Shown: piece by piece, positions 54,599 through 64,000 of the stretch
How the letters are laid out: the number at the start of each line of letters is the position of its first letter
How positions within the stretch are numbered: the stretch's first letter is position 1
Origin: G963422445 sp963422445
GTDB taxonomy: Bacteria; Pseudomonadota; Alphaproteobacteria; Thalassobaculales; Thalassobaculaceae
Assembly (NCBI GenBank): GCA_963422445.2
Contig: OY729512.2
Coordinates: 2,728,001-2,792,000 of the forward strand
Reading direction: 5' to 3'
DNA: 64,000 nucleotides
Translations under genes and position numbers: made by a program
The notes under the pieces: generated by a model
Database searches by the model: none
Seen by the model: the letters and a program-made list of their open reading frames with translations, nothing else
Told to the model about the DNA's origin: nothing

Positions 54599-55027
54599 AT
54601 GGCTCGCGTAACCGTAGAAGATTGTGTGGGAAAAATTCCCAATCGTTTCGATCTTGTCATGATCGCGGCCCAGAGGTCGCGTGATGTCGCTGCTGGTGCG
54701 CCGATCACAGTGGATCGTGACAATGACAAGAATCCGGTTGTCGCATTGCGCGAGATTGCTGAATCCACTGTCGAGACCGAGATAATCCGGGAATCGCTCG
54801 TGCGTGGTTTGCAGCGCCATGTCGAGATCGATTCGCCGGAAGATGAGGAAGTGGACATCTCCGGTGATCAGAGCGGGTTCTTGAGTATCGAGCCGGTCGG
54901 CTTCGGCGAGGGCCGGGCGCAACCGCAGTACAATGATGACATGGCAGATCGTATGGGTATGCAAATCCATTCCGACAGTCGGGGCTTCGAGGATGCCAAC
55001 GAGGCTGACCTGGCTCTGGACAGGTAG
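54599..55027 (+). CDS. rpoZ: RNA polymerase omega subunit
   Basis: 142 residues. MARVTVEDCVGKIPNRFDLV and MIAAQRSRDVAAGAPITVDR are the conserved omega core, and DNDKNPVVALREIAE follows. The C-terminal 60 residues are acidic and low complexity (SPEDEEVDISGDQSG), as in many alphaproteobacteria. It helps assemble and stabilise the beta-prime subunit and forms one ppGpp site in enterics. It is 69 bp upstream of relA/spoT, the standard order. Confidence 0.95.
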   Translation: MARVTVEDCVGKIPNRFDLVMIAAQRSRDVAAGAPITVDRDNDKNPVVALREIAESTVETEIIRESLVRGLQRHVEIDSPEDEEVDISGDQSGFLSIEPVGFGEGRAQPQYNDDMADRMGMQIHSDSRGFEDANEADLALDR

Positions 55028-55096
55028 GTCGGACATCCGGCATGCCGCGCTTTGGCACTGCCGGTGCGGCGGGCGCCGGCACAAGGGAGTCGTTCG

Positions 55097-57244
55097 GTGA
55101 TCCGACAATACGAACTCGTCGAACGTGTTTGTTCTTACGATCCGATGGCGGATGAGCAGGCGCTGAATTCCGCCTACATCTTTGCAATGAAGGCGCACGG
55201 CGAACAGACCCGTGCATCCGGCGACCCTTATTTCCTGCATCCGCTTGAGGTCGCGGGAATACTTACCGACATGCGGCTCGACTACCGCACGATCATTACT
55301 GCGTTGCTGCACGACACGGTCGAGGATACCAGCACGACAATCGAGGACATCAACAAGGTATTCGGCGTGGAGGTTGGTGGTCTGGTCGACGGCGTCACCA
55401 AGCTGACCCGGATTGAACTGCAGTCGAACCGCACCAAGCAAGCCGAGAATTTCAGAAAACTGTTTGTCGCGATGGCCGAGGACATCAGGGTTTTACTGGT
55501 GAAGCTTGCAGACCGTCTGCACAACATGCGTACGCTGAACTTCATCGCCGATGTCGACAAGCGCAAGCGCATCGCGACCGAAACGATGGACATCTACGCG
55601 CCACTCGCAGAACAGATCGGGGTTCAGGGCATCCGCAACGAACTGGAAGATCTGGCGTTTCGGCAGCTGAATGCGGATGCCTACGAGACGATCGAGCGAC
55701 GCCTTGAAACGCTGAGTCGTCAAGACACCAATATCATCGATAACATTATTGCCGATCTCACCGAGACTTGTGCAGAGGCCGGACTCGATGCGCGTATCGA
55801 AGGGCGGACCAAGGCACCCTATTCGGTATGGCTCAAGATGCAGCGGAAAAATGTCACGATCGAGCAGTTGCCCGATATCGTCGGATTCCGTCTGATTGTT
55901 CCATCGGAAAAGGACTGTTATGTCGCCCTGGGGGCGATCCACTGCAAGTATCCGGCCCTTCCGGGCCGCTTCAAGGACTTCATCAGCACCTCGAAGCCGA
56001 ACAAGTACAGGTCGCTGCACACCGGTGTGGTCGGACCGAAGGGCGAGCGGATTGAAATTCAGATCCGGACCGAGGAAATGCACGAAGTCGCCGAACTTGG
56101 CGTTGCCGCCCACTGGATATACAAACAGGGTGAAAGCGGGGCTCGCGACGGGATGCGGTACCGTTGGGTTCGGGAATTCATGAGCATTCTCGAACATGCG
56201 GCCGGGCCGGAAGAATTTCTTGAGCACACAAAGCTCGAAATGTATCAGGACCAGGTGTTTTCCTTTACTCCGAAGGGTGATCTCATTGCCTTGCCGAACG
56301 GCGCAACACCGATCGACTTCGCTTTTGCTGTCCATTCCGAGATCGGCGATACCTGTGTTGCCGCCAAGATCAATGGGCAGCTTTGCCCATTGAAGACGCC
56401 GTTGAACAATGGTGATCAGGTGCAGATCGAGATATCAACGAATTCGACGCCATCGCCGGAATGGGAAGAATTCGTCGTAACAGGCAAGGCCAAGGCGGCG
56501 ATTCGCAGGTTCGTGCGCCAGAAGGGACGCCAGCAGTTCGTCAGTCTTGGCAAGGAAGTCCTGAAGAAGGAATTTCGCGTGGCCAGGATCTCGTATTCGG
56601 AGCAGCAAATTGCCGATAAACTCGACGCGCTGCAATACGACAATGTCGACGATGTGTTTTTTGCGGTCGGCAAGGGTAATATCGACGAGGCACGAATCTT
56701 GCGTGTCGTCTGCCCGGGCTATAAGCCGCTCGGCGACACCGTATCCGACAATGTTGTGCCGATCAGCTGCGGCCGCAAATCCAGGAAGACTGTTGACGCG
56801 ATTGCGCTGAAGGGCCTGATTCCCGGCCTTGCGGTCCATTTTGCCCGATGCTGTCATCCGCTTCCCGGAGAACGTATCGTCGGGATCGTGACTACCGGGA
56901 AGGGGATAACCATTCATACCATCGATTGCGAAACCCTGGAAAATTTCCAGGCGATGCCTGAACTCTGGCGTGATGTTACCTGGGATATGGAGCAGGTCGG
57001 TCGCATTCATGTCAGCCGGCTCGAAGTCACGCTCGCCAATGAGCCGAACAGTCTCGCGAGCGTCTGCAAGACTGTCGGGGATAACGGCGGTAACATCATC
57101 AATCTGAAGATTTCGAACCGGAATCTCCTGTTTTTTGAATTGCGGCTCGATGTCGAGGTCAGTTCGGTCCGCCATCTGACCACGATCATCGCGGCGCTAC
57201 GCACAACACCTGTCATCACCTCGGTCGAACGCGATCAGGGATGA
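55097..57244 (+). CDS. relA/spoT: bifunctional (p)ppGpp synthetase/hydrolase
   Basis: 715 residues from GTG (VIRQYELVERVCSYDPMAD) after agggag; the frame opens 45 bp earlier. An HD hydrolase domain with ALLHDTVEDT and LVKLADRLHNMRTL is intact near residues 70-150. The synthetase domain follows, with GRTKAPYSVWLKM, VGFRLIVPSEKDCYVALGAI, KPNKYRSLHTGVVGP and IEIQIRTEEMHEVAE. TGS (about 390-450; VFSFTPKGDLIALPNGATP) and C-terminal ACT (NEPNSLASVCKTVGDNGG) complete it. Both activities are therefore predicted, the Rsh type of alphaproteobacteria. Its stop overlaps the region upstream of pdxJ. Confidence 0.95.
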   Translation: MIRQYELVERVCSYDPMADEQALNSAYIFAMKAHGEQTRASGDPYFLHPLEVAGILTDMRLDYRTIITALLHDTVEDTSTTIEDINKVFGVEVGGLVDGVTKLTRIELQSNRTKQAENFRKLFVAMAEDIRVLLVKLADRLHNMRTLNFIADVDKRKRIATETMDIYAPLAEQIGVQGIRNELEDLAFRQLNADAYETIERRLETLSRQDTNIIDNIIADLTETCAEAGLDARIEGRTKAPYSVWLKMQRKNVTIEQLPDIVGFRLIVPSEKDCYVALGAIHCKYPALPGRFKDFISTSKPNKYRSLHTGVVGPKGERIEIQIRTEEMHEVAELGVAAHWIYKQGESGARDGMRYRWVREFMSILEHAAGPEEFLEHTKLEMYQDQVFSFTPKGDLIALPNGATPIDFAFAVHSEIGDTCVAAKINGQLCPLKTPLNNGDQVQIEISTNSTPSPEWEEFVVTGKAKAAIRRFVRQKGRQQFVSLGKEVLKKEFRVARISYSEQQIADKLDALQYDNVDDVFFAVGKGNIDEARILRVVCPGYKPLGDTVSDNVVPISCGRKSRKTVDAIALKGLIPGLAVHFARCCHPLPGERIVGIVTTGKGITIHTIDCETLENFQAMPELWRDVTWDMEQVGRIHVSRLEVTLANEPNSLASVCKTVGDNGGNIINLKISNRNLLFFELRLDVEVSSVRHLTTIIAALRTTPVITSVERDQG

Positions 57245-57297
57245 CGTACCGCGCGGTTCCGCCTCGGACCGGCGCGATCGCATCGGGAGGTCACGCC

Positions 57298-58065
57298 ATG
57301 CCGAAAACCCTTCGTCTCGGGGTTAATGTCGATCATGTGGCAACGATCAGGAATGCACGTGGCGGCCGCCATCCCGATCCGGTGCGCGCCGCGCATATCG
57401 CGGCTAAAGCCGGCGCCAACGGCATTACGGCGCATTTGCGCGACGACCGGCGCCATATCGTGGATGACGATATTGAACGCCTGACGCGCGAGATCGATCT
57501 GCCGCTCAATTTCGAAATGGCGGCGACCGAGGAGATGCTTCGCATCGCGCTCCGGCATCGGCCGCATGCCGTCTGCATCGTTCCCGAGAAACGCGAAGAG
57601 GTCACCACCGAAGGCGGTCTCGATGCGGCTGGCCAGCATGGCCGTCTGCAGCCCTACTGTGACGCGCTGGCAGAGGCGGGGTGCCGGGTTTCGTTGTTCA
57701 TCGAGGCCGAAAACCGTCAGCTCGAAGCGGCTGCGAGTCTGCGGGTGCCGGTCGTCGAAATCCATACCGGAACTTATTGCGAGGTCGAGGGTGGGGACCG
57801 TAGCCGGGAACTTGCGCGCATTATCGACGCTGCGGCGCTGACCGAGCAACTTGGACTGGAATGTCATGCCGGGCATGGTCTGACCTTCGACACGGTCTCG
57901 GCGATTGCCGCCATCCCCACCATTCATGAACTCAATATCGGTCATTTTCTGGTCGGCGACGCGGTCTTCCAGGGGCTTGAAAGCAGTATCAGGCAGATGC
58001 GGTCATTGATGGATGAGGCCCGTACGGCAGCGTTGGGAGCCTTTTCGCCGGATGCGGCCCGATGA
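57298..58065 (+). CDS. pdxJ: pyridoxine 5'-phosphate synthase
   Basis: 255-residue TIM-barrel enzyme that makes pyridoxine phosphate from 1-deoxyxylulose 5-phosphate and aminoacetone phosphate. LGVNVDHVATIRNARGGRHP is the N-terminal signature, followed by GITAHLRDDRRHI, PLNFEMAATEEML, IVPEKREEVTTEGGLD and LNIGHFLVGDAVFQGL. ATG follows a gggagg site. It overlaps acpS by 4 bp (ATGA), a usual coupling. Confidence 0.95.
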   Translation: MPKTLRLGVNVDHVATIRNARGGRHPDPVRAAHIAAKAGANGITAHLRDDRRHIVDDDIERLTREIDLPLNFEMAATEEMLRIALRHRPHAVCIVPEKREEVTTEGGLDAAGQHGRLQPYCDALAEAGCRVSLFIEAENRQLEAAASLRVPVVEIHTGTYCEVEGGDRSRELARIIDAAALTEQLGLECHAGHGLTFDTVSAIAAIPTIHELNIGHFLVGDAVFQGLESSIRQMRSLMDEARTAALGAFSPDAAR

Positions 58066-58490
58066 TCATCGGGATTGGCAGTGACATCGTCGATACCAAA
58101 CGGATCGCCAGGACACTGGAGCGGTTCGGGGACCGGTTTGTCAATCGCATTTTTACCGACGAGGAGCGGGCTCGCGCCGACGGCAAGGCGGCTCGCGCAG
58201 CGATTTACGCGCGGCGTTTTGCCGCCAAGGAGGCGGCATGGAAGGCTCTGGGCGAAGGTGAGCGGCCCGGTATCGCCTGGCGGGAGCTGCAAGTCAGCAA
58301 TGCGCCGTCGGGCAAACCGATCCTGACGTTGACCGGGGCCGCCGCCGACCGGCTGGCGCGCCTGATACCTGACGGAATGGTTCCTCGGATCGACCTCAGT
58401 CTGACAGACGACCCGCCGAGCGCGCTGGCTTTTGTCGTGATCTCGGCGGACAGCCGGGCCGACCATGAGCGACGCTGCGCTGAGCGCTGA
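58062..58490 (+). CDS. acpS: holo-[acyl-carrier-protein] synthase
   Basis: 142 residues. MIIGIGSDIVDTKRIART carries the magnesium-binding Asp, and RRFAAKEAAWKALGEGERPG the catalytic Glu/Lys motif. It transfers 4'-phosphopantetheine from CoA to acyl-carrier protein. Last intact core gene before the right-hand mobile region; lepB, rnc and era, which normally follow in alphaproteobacteria, are absent from the window. Confidence 0.94.
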   Translation: MIIGIGSDIVDTKRIARTLERFGDRFVNRIFTDEERARADGKAARAAIYARRFAAKEAAWKALGEGERPGIAWRELQVSNAPSGKPILTLTGAAADRLARLIPDGMVPRIDLSLTDDPPSALAFVVISADSRADHERRCAER

Positions 58491-58789
58491 AACCCGGGCC
58501 TCTGTCCGGGTCCGGGATCTTCGGATTTCGCGGTGCATACGGGGTCGCAAACCCACGGCAAATTCGTTCTGATTTTCGTCTCTGACTCGCGGCACGCAAT
58601 CATGGTCGGCCCGCTTTCGTTGGGGTCGTTGCGTGGTCTGGGCAATGGATTTGGCCGCCATGGCGGCGCCGTATAGCGGTCCCCTGGCCGCGAGGGTCGG
58701 GCACGGCTTCATCTGTGCATGACCGCTCGCCCCGGCGTGCCGAGGGTTGGCGAGTCGATGGAGGCGGACCGGAGAGGGTGGTCAGCCGG
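58491..58789. other. gap between acpS and the ISAs1-type remnant
   Basis: An acccggg/tccgggt hairpin at about 58490-58510 could be the acpS terminator. The remaining bases show no gene; lepB is not here. Confidence 0.45.
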
Positions 58790-59724
58790 GTGCTGGTCGC
58801 GGGGCGATGTTGTCGGTCATTTTCAGGAAGTCGAGGACGCGGCGCGGGTTCCTGGCCAGATTGCGCATGGTCTGGGCGACGGCGCGCCCGCGCCCCTTGA
58901 TGAGACCGATAGCGAAGCGCCGCAGCCGGGTCATGGTCTCTGGACCGTGCCCGGTGCGGCTGCGGTCCTCGTCGACGCTCCAGTCGAGGCTGTAGTGGGT
59001 TGCCTCGATCGTCCAGTGCCCGCGATTGAGGGTGAGCAGCTGTTGCGGGGTTGGCGGCCTCCATGGTCAGGCTGGTGACCCCGTAGGCGGTCTCGCAGCG
59101 GCGCTTGCCGGACTTGACCTCGACGGTGTCGCGGCGCACGGCGAAGACCTGTCCGACGCCGGGGAAGTTGAGGTCGTCGTTGCGCTCACTGGAGACCCGG
59201 ATGGAGCGCCGCTCGCGTCGGTCGTGCTCGGGCTCTCGTCCGTGAAGTCCGGTGCGCGCCCGGCGATGGCCTCGTTGAGAGTGAGCCGGATATCGCTCGG
59301 CAGGGTCGGCTGGTTGCCCTTGACGGTGAACAGGTAGGCCGCGCCGCGATCGAGCAGATAGGAGGCCAGCGCCCGCTGGGTGAGCAGGGCGTCGGCGGTG
59401 ACAGTGCGGCCCGCGATGTCGGGCGCCGTATCGAGCAGGGGGATGACGGCGCCGATCTCGTTGGTGCGCTTCTCCCCTTCGTCGGCGTCGGGCCTCATGC
59501 CGACTTTTTTTGACCCCATGGCGCCTTGGTGTCGTGGCCTATGATGCCGAGCACATGAGCCTGTTTGCCATCGTCATCGATGGCGCCGGTCTTGCCGTCA
59601 ATAGCCAGGGCGCTGTCTGCCGAGCCGTGGGCAGGGCATGGCGCCGACCCTGGCGGCGGCGGGGATCGTCGATGTGCTGGAAGAACTCGGGCAGGGATCG
59701 CATCTGTGCGGCGCTGAGCGTCAT
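58790..59724 (-). pseudogene. ISAs1-family transposase, frameshifted and internally deleted
   Basis: It starts MTLSAAQMRSLPEFFQHIDD and PRRRQGRRHALP, the ISAs1 N-terminus. A deletion and frameshift follow, then ALAIDGKTGAIDDDGKQAHV, LGIIGHDTKAPWGQKK and NEIGAVIPLLDTAPDIAGR with VTADALLTQRAL (second catalytic Asp) and YLFTVKGNQPTL. After more frame changes the end NRGHWTIEATHYSLDWSVDE (catalytic Glu region) and MRNLARNPRRVLDFLKMTDN remain. In frame with the DUF4338 domain upstream. Confidence 0.78.
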
Positions 59725-60354
59725 CTTCGGCACTCCATGTCGCAGGCGGGGGTCGAGATCGGCGGCCCCAAGCCGGGCCCGCGCGCCCCGGCACAGGGGA
59801 TGAAGGAACACGAGTTTGGGCCGCGCGTGCTCGCTGGAGCCGTGCCTGTCGCGGGCGAAGCCGCGGGTGCGCCCGATCTCGATCCAGTTGGCGGCGCGGT
59901 AGACGGCGCCCCGGAAGAGCACGGGGTCGACGAAGGTCTCCGCCAGGAGCACGTCGTGACCGAAGCGGGCCGGCCAGTCCCTCACCAGACGGCGCGTGCA
60001 CAGCGAGAGCACGCGCGAGCCGAGGTTGCGCTCACCGCCGGGGAGAATCAGAAAACGCGAGTTGGTGGTGACCAGGTGAAGACGGCCGAACTGGACGCCG
60101 CGGTCCCAGCCGATCCAGTGATCACGCGCCCCACACTTCAGCGCCGGCGCCGAGAACACCGCCAGCGCCAGCCAGCACCCTCGATGGTGCGCAACATAGC
60201 GCACGGTCTCGCCCATCCCCGGCACCGCGCCGAGGTCGTGGTGTGTCTGCATCAAGTCGCGGAAGCGGGCCTCGTCCGCCGCCGCCACGATGTCGACGGC
60301 CACCTCCGAAAGAACCGCCACGGCTCCCCCGCCCCCACGATTGCCTCGCGGCAC
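59725..60354 (-). pseudogene. DUF4338 (DruA-like) domain joined in frame to the ISAs1 transposase
   Basis: FRDLMQTHHDLGAVPGMGET, VRYVAHHRGCWLALAVFSAP, RDHWIGWDRGVQFGRLHLV, TTNSRFLILPGGERNLGS and FVDPVLFRGAVYRAANWIEI are the same motif series as in the DUF4338 gene at 22748-24683 (RFIGW, NPRFLILPWIE, RYTGAVYRASGW). It ends HPLCRGARARL against RPLRRDWRRAL there. The open frame runs without a stop into the ISAs1 start, so the two were fused or read-through. The domain itself looks undamaged. Confidence 0.78.
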
Positions 60355-60359
60355 TCATA

Positions 60360-61090
60360 TCAGAACACGGGGAAGAGGGCCACTATCTCAGGCAACTCCC
60401 TGGCTGGGCTGGCGAAAGGTCGAAGTACAAATCCGCCCTGAAGAAGAACCTAATAAAGGTACCGGAAAAACAGTCTAGCGCCAGCGTTCCGGATCCTTGC
60501 AAGAAACTGTCAACCGGCCGCGTTGGCGCTATGACAGGGCGTTTCTGCGAGTCCGGCATGGCGCAGACCGGTCGGGGTGATGCGGAACGAGGGCCTCACC
60601 TGTCACGACCCCTGTTGCATTTCGGACTCCGAATCAGGATAGTCTTCATATTCAATGCGTTGTCTGTCAAACGTGTTCTCAACCGCTTCCGACGGAACGG
60701 GTCGCGTTGCTTCGTTCTGGGTATCAAGTGGTCTGATCGTATTCGGCATTTTGCCCACTTGCACGATCCAGGCCCTCCGAGCATCTGAACGGAATGAAGG
60801 ACCGGCAATTCCCGTTGCCCTGTGATTGTTGCCCTTGGGCGGGTTCTCGGCGGTGCAGGCGAAGGCCGCCACCGGTTATCCCGCATCGGTCACCGATTTG
60901 GGATTTGGGGTTCATTTTGCTGGTTCGGGACGCGGGTTGGGTCGCGATATGCGTTGTGGGTCGTTCGGCGCTACGCTTGAGGGGTGTTTGGAGCGTTCCA
61001 GGAGCGTTTGTTGCCGGTTTCACAGGGCTACATTGACCTGGATGGCGACCGGCGGGCGTGCGCCGTCCCCGGCGCGGCGCCGGTGTTCGG
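60360..61090. other. region without a recognised gene
   Basis: About 730 bases between the DUF4338/ISAs1 remnant and the IS1380 remnant. Frames up to ~120 codons occur on both strands but none shows a domain or ribosome site. Confidence 0.5.
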
Positions 61091-62545
61091 TCAATGCGGT
61101 GCAGAGGTCGTCAAGCTATCCGGGCTCACGCCAGAGCGGTTCTCGTTGCAGGCTCGCCAGCCCCTCGGCAAAGACCCTGGCATAGGGATATAGGCCTGGG
61201 AGAAGGACAGCCACACCCGACGGGCCGTAATGCCGATCCGTGTCCCGACCTTCAACAGCTTGCGCCGCAGGGTGGAGCCCTGAGCGCGGGCCAGTTCGGT
61301 GCCCTGGGCGCCGCGTGTTCGAAGTGATTGCATCCGTACATAGGCGAAGGAGGAGACGTACAGGCGCAGCTGGTTCGCGCGCATCCTTTGCGCGCTGGTG
61401 CGGTCGGCGAACAGGTCGAGCTGCGGCTCTTTGATGCGGGTTTCCCTGTCGCCGCGCGCGCAGGACAGCTTCTCGGACAGGCGCTTGGCAGCGGCCCGAC
61501 GAGTGGGAAGACGGGTCACCCCGAAGCGCGGGGTCTCGCCCCTGGTCAGATTCTCCTCCTTGCCCACCACGCGTCGGCTGCGGCTCCACGATTTTTGCCT
61601 CACGTCCTCGAAGTCCCGGTATCGGCGGGCCGCCTTGCCCGTGCGACGATGCGCCCACCAGGCGCTTGTTGCGCGCCAGTCCCAAGACAGAGTCGACGCC
61701 GTTGTCCTCGCACCAGCGCAGGATCGGTTCGCGGCAAAAGCCCGAATCACCCCGGATGCCGATGCGCGTGTGTGGCCAGTGACGGCACCCTTGCCCCACG
61801 ATGCGCGCGAGCTCCTCGACGCGACCCGCCAAGGCCTCCCGGTCCGAAGGGCGCAGCCGCGCGCACAGCAGGGGCGCGCCACAGAAGATAGACAGCGGCA
61901 GGTAACAGGAGCACCCGTAGTCCCCATGGAAGAGTCGACCCTCCCGGTGACCGTGCAACGGATCATCGGTCGCATCGAGTCGAGCCAGATCTCGCCCGGC
62001 GCCCGGCGATGGGACCCCACACACAGCTCGACCAGAAGCTCATCGAGTTCCCCGGCGCGCGCGACGATGCGTGTGTAGCGACGGCGCGCGGCCTCCCCAG
62101 GCTCACCGAGTTCCATGCGGTTCAGGGTGCTCGCACTGGCCAGGGCGTGGCCGCGGTCGCGTGCGCACCCGCTTGTCCCCCGTCACGTCCCCGCTTTGCC
62201 CACCAGCACCGGGAACAGCGCATCAGGGTCGTTGAGGTCTTCGTATCCCAGGGCCATCGCGTCGATGCGTTGGTTTACCAAGTCGTCGACGTCATGCTCG
62301 ATGCTCGCGCGATTGCGGGAATCCAGGAAACACCGCGACACCCGCTCCGTCACCCCGCCACGCCGGTCTACCTCGCGAAGCAACACTCCGCCACCGGCGG
62401 AACTGATGCGACCGCCATCAAATCGACCCGTCACCGAGCGCCGCCCCAGGGCGTGAAACTCAAGCTGTTCGCTAGGACACTGTGTCGTCAAGGCTGCTTC
62501 CGTTTCGATCGGCACAAGCGTTTGATCGCACAAACGGTATGCCAT
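61091..62545 (-). pseudogene. IS1380-family transposase, several frameshifts
   Basis: The N-terminal 120 residues are intact (SSAGGGVLLREVDRRGGVTE, LVNQRIDAMALGYEDLNDPD). A frameshift near 62180 is followed by ARLDATDDPLHGHREGRLFH and SCYLPLSIFCG (DDE first Asp region), then RIGIRGDSGFCREPILRWCE and VDSVLGLARNKRLV. The C-terminus in a third frame reads LRLYVSSFAYVRMQSLR and RITARRVWLSFSQAYI-type residues (IGITARRVWLSFSQAY). All family motifs are there, over at least three frames. Confidence 0.8.
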
Positions 62546-62827
62546 GAGAAGCAGCCGTTTATACCCCCTCGGTGATTTTTCGGGCTAGGAGTCTGTGCTG
62601 TAGAACATTCTGGAAACATTGCTGCAAGCTACCAGAAATGTCCAGCGCCAATCAGCGTTTCAAAAAACAATAATACATTGATTCAAAATAATTTATTTCC
62701 TTTCATGCAGGCTACCTGAATCCACTTCCGAAATTTGCGGAAGCAATCCGTAACCGGACTTGCCTGTCTCGCCGTCACCTCCTGCCAGCCATGTCGCCCG
62801 CAACTCCTGCACCTTCGCTGGTAAGGT
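62546..62827. other. AT-rich spacer before the IS66-type relic
   Basis: Noticeably AT-rich around 62660-62710. No gene or repeat recognised; a short minus-strand frame (62693-62896) has no domain. Confidence 0.45.
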
Positions 62828-63363
62828 GTAATCGTTCGTTCTGGCCGTGGAGATCCCCTTGTCTGGATTATCGTCCAAGTCGAATCGACGGCTCACAAAA
62901 GATCTGGTAACACGATTTCACCTGCGCTATCGTCGAGCGCATGGCGGTTCTGGACGATGATCTCTCCATAGATGCGACGCTGACCGAGGGCGGCGAAGGG
63001 ATCTGCTCGTCGCCGAAGGCGACGGCGGCGGGCTTGTCGCAAGATTTCCAATCTCTGTATGAACAGCAGCGTGCGCGGGCGGACGCGGCCGAGGCGCGTT
63101 GCGAAGAACTGTGCTGGTCGGAGGTGGCCGCCCGTCGCGATGCCGGTGCGTGGACATCGCGGTTCAAGTCCTGCCGACAAAGGCTGAGCGAGGCCGAGGA
63201 GGAGGCGAAGGAACTCCGCAGCGCGGCACGCGACGTACCCTCCTTGCGGACGCAAGTGGCGCGCCTGCAGGAGCTTCTTTCCGAAGCCTGCGCCCGGTCG
63301 AACGAGGGCGCGCTGGTTGAGGCGCTCAGCAGGGAGGTCGGCCGGGGGAACGAGGCGATCCTC
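62828..63363 (+). mobile_element. second IS66-type relic with the coiled-coil TnpC extension, truncated
   Basis: It starts gtaatcgttcgttctggccg, aligning with the right end of the element at 22667-27049 (gtaagcgttccgcgaggccg). The leader ctggtaacacgattt and the coding start are also shared. The open frame 62941-63363 reads MAVLDDDLSIDATLTEGGEG, LYEQQRARADAAEARCEEL and ALVEALSREVGRGNEAI without a break, then stops at a junction with the acyltransferase gene. The DDE part and far end are missing. Confidence 0.8.
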
Positions 63364-64000
63364 GACCGATGCCGCGGCGGAACCGGTCGACCTCGCCGTC
63401 GGTCGTCAACTTGCCCTCCGAGAAGATGCCCAGGAGGTCGCCGGCCGCGAGACCTTCGCGGATGGCCGCGAACGCCGCCTGGTAGATCCCGGGGTCGGTG
63501 CGTTGCGCGGCGATGGGGATGGTGCGCGAGGTGCGGAAGACGAAGTTGAGGATCGGGATGTCGTGGATGTCCTTGTAGATGACGAAACGGATCGGCCGGC
63601 GGACCGCGCCCGCCAGCAACATGGCGTCCACGTAGCTCACGTGGTTGCAGACGATGACCGCGGCGCCGCGCTCCGGGATCGCCTCCAGGCCCTCGTGACG
63701 GACCCGGTACATCGTGTGGGAGAGCAGCCAGACCAGGAACCGCATGCTGAACTCCGGCGACTGGTGGAATATGAAGATCGCCACTCCCGCGTTGACGATG
63801 GCCAGCATCGCGAACAGCGACGGGATGTCGAGCTGAAGAAAATGCAGCCAGGCGATCGCGAACCCGGCCCCCACCACGATCAGCAGGACGTTCAGGATGT
63901 TGTTGGCGGCGATCACCCGGGCGCGGTGGTCCACGGGGGTCCGCGCCTGGATGACGGTCTGGGGGGCACCACGAAGATACCCGCGAACATGCCCATCAGG
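63364..64000 (-). pseudogene. MFS transporter/acyltransferase (PlsC-type) fusion, truncated and frameshifted, off the right edge
   Basis: The minus strand enters with LMGMFAGIFVVP in one frame; a missing base in the C6 run at 63961-63966 shifts it to QTVIQARTPVDHRARVIAAN, the last membrane half of a lysophospholipid-transporter-like MFS domain. The acyltransferase follows with VIVCNHVSYVDAML (NHx4D), RTIPIAAQRTDPG and FSEGKLTTDGEVDRFRRG (EGxxT). It then breaks off at the IS66-type relic around 63363, losing the end of the acyltransferase domain. Such Aas/LplT-like fusions recycle lysophospholipids. Confidence 0.75.

Overview
The window looks like a GC-rich alphaproteobacterial chromosome, probably near Rhodospirillales. 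The order is inferred from synteny (lptD-lptG-lptF divergent from pepA-holC; folK ... rpoZ-relA/spoT-pdxJ-acpS; slt divergent from dapA-smpB) and from protein character; no rRNA was available to check it. Core genes are intact, including many with long G or C runs. Damage is confined to mobile DNA and to accessory genes hit by it.

Layout. 1-4431: outer-membrane LPS export genes lptF, lptG, lptD (minus strand, lptD runs off the left edge). 4432-6528: the lptF/pepA divergent promoter region, split by a 120-bp MITE, a dispersed repeat and a 1497-bp IS. 6529-8589: pepA and holC. 8665-12066: an isocitrate/isopropylmalate-dehydrogenase-like pseudogene split by a second copy of the same IS, then an aldo/keto reductase. 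12131-15770: a four-gene minus-strand cluster for a hydroxy/keto acid (RraA-like, 2-hydroxyacid dehydrogenase, HpcH/HpaI aldolase, Ldh2-type dehydrogenase). 15929-18970: decayed kinase, oxidoreductase fragment, DUF3179 protein and a dead ParDE module. 19688-20825: a two-subunit thiamine-diphosphate enzyme.

21142-29600 is a mobile-element pile-up. It holds a decayed IS1595-type element, then a 4.4-kb IS66-family transposon with 8-bp target duplications that carries a DUF4338 (DruA-like) gene, itself split by an intact IS1595-family element. That transposon sits beside a decayed IS1634-type transposase and a dead DUF1778/GNAT module. 30015-41545 is an accessory metabolic island: a molybdopterin oxidoreductase, SDR, MaoC-like protein, acyl-CoA ligase and sulfatase on plus; 2-hydroxyacid dehydrogenase, VOC protein and O-methyltransferase on minus; then a 3-oxoacid CoA-transferase pair. 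41757-44677 is a complete-ended IS1595-type transposon whose transposase overlaps, by ATGA, a restriction-methylase-specificity fusion gene.

45562-58490 returns to core genes (slt, dapA, smpB, NYN protein, folK, rpoZ, relA/spoT, pdxJ, acpS), with a large hydantoinase/oxoprolinase gene inserted on the opposite strand between folK and rpoZ. 58490-63363 is another graveyard (DUF4338+ISAs1, IS1380, a second IS66-type relic) which truncates an MFS/acyltransferase gene running off the right edge.

The most notable biology is the cargo of the transposons: a restriction enzyme translationally coupled to an IS1595 transposase, and DUF4338 proteins attached to two unrelated transposase families.
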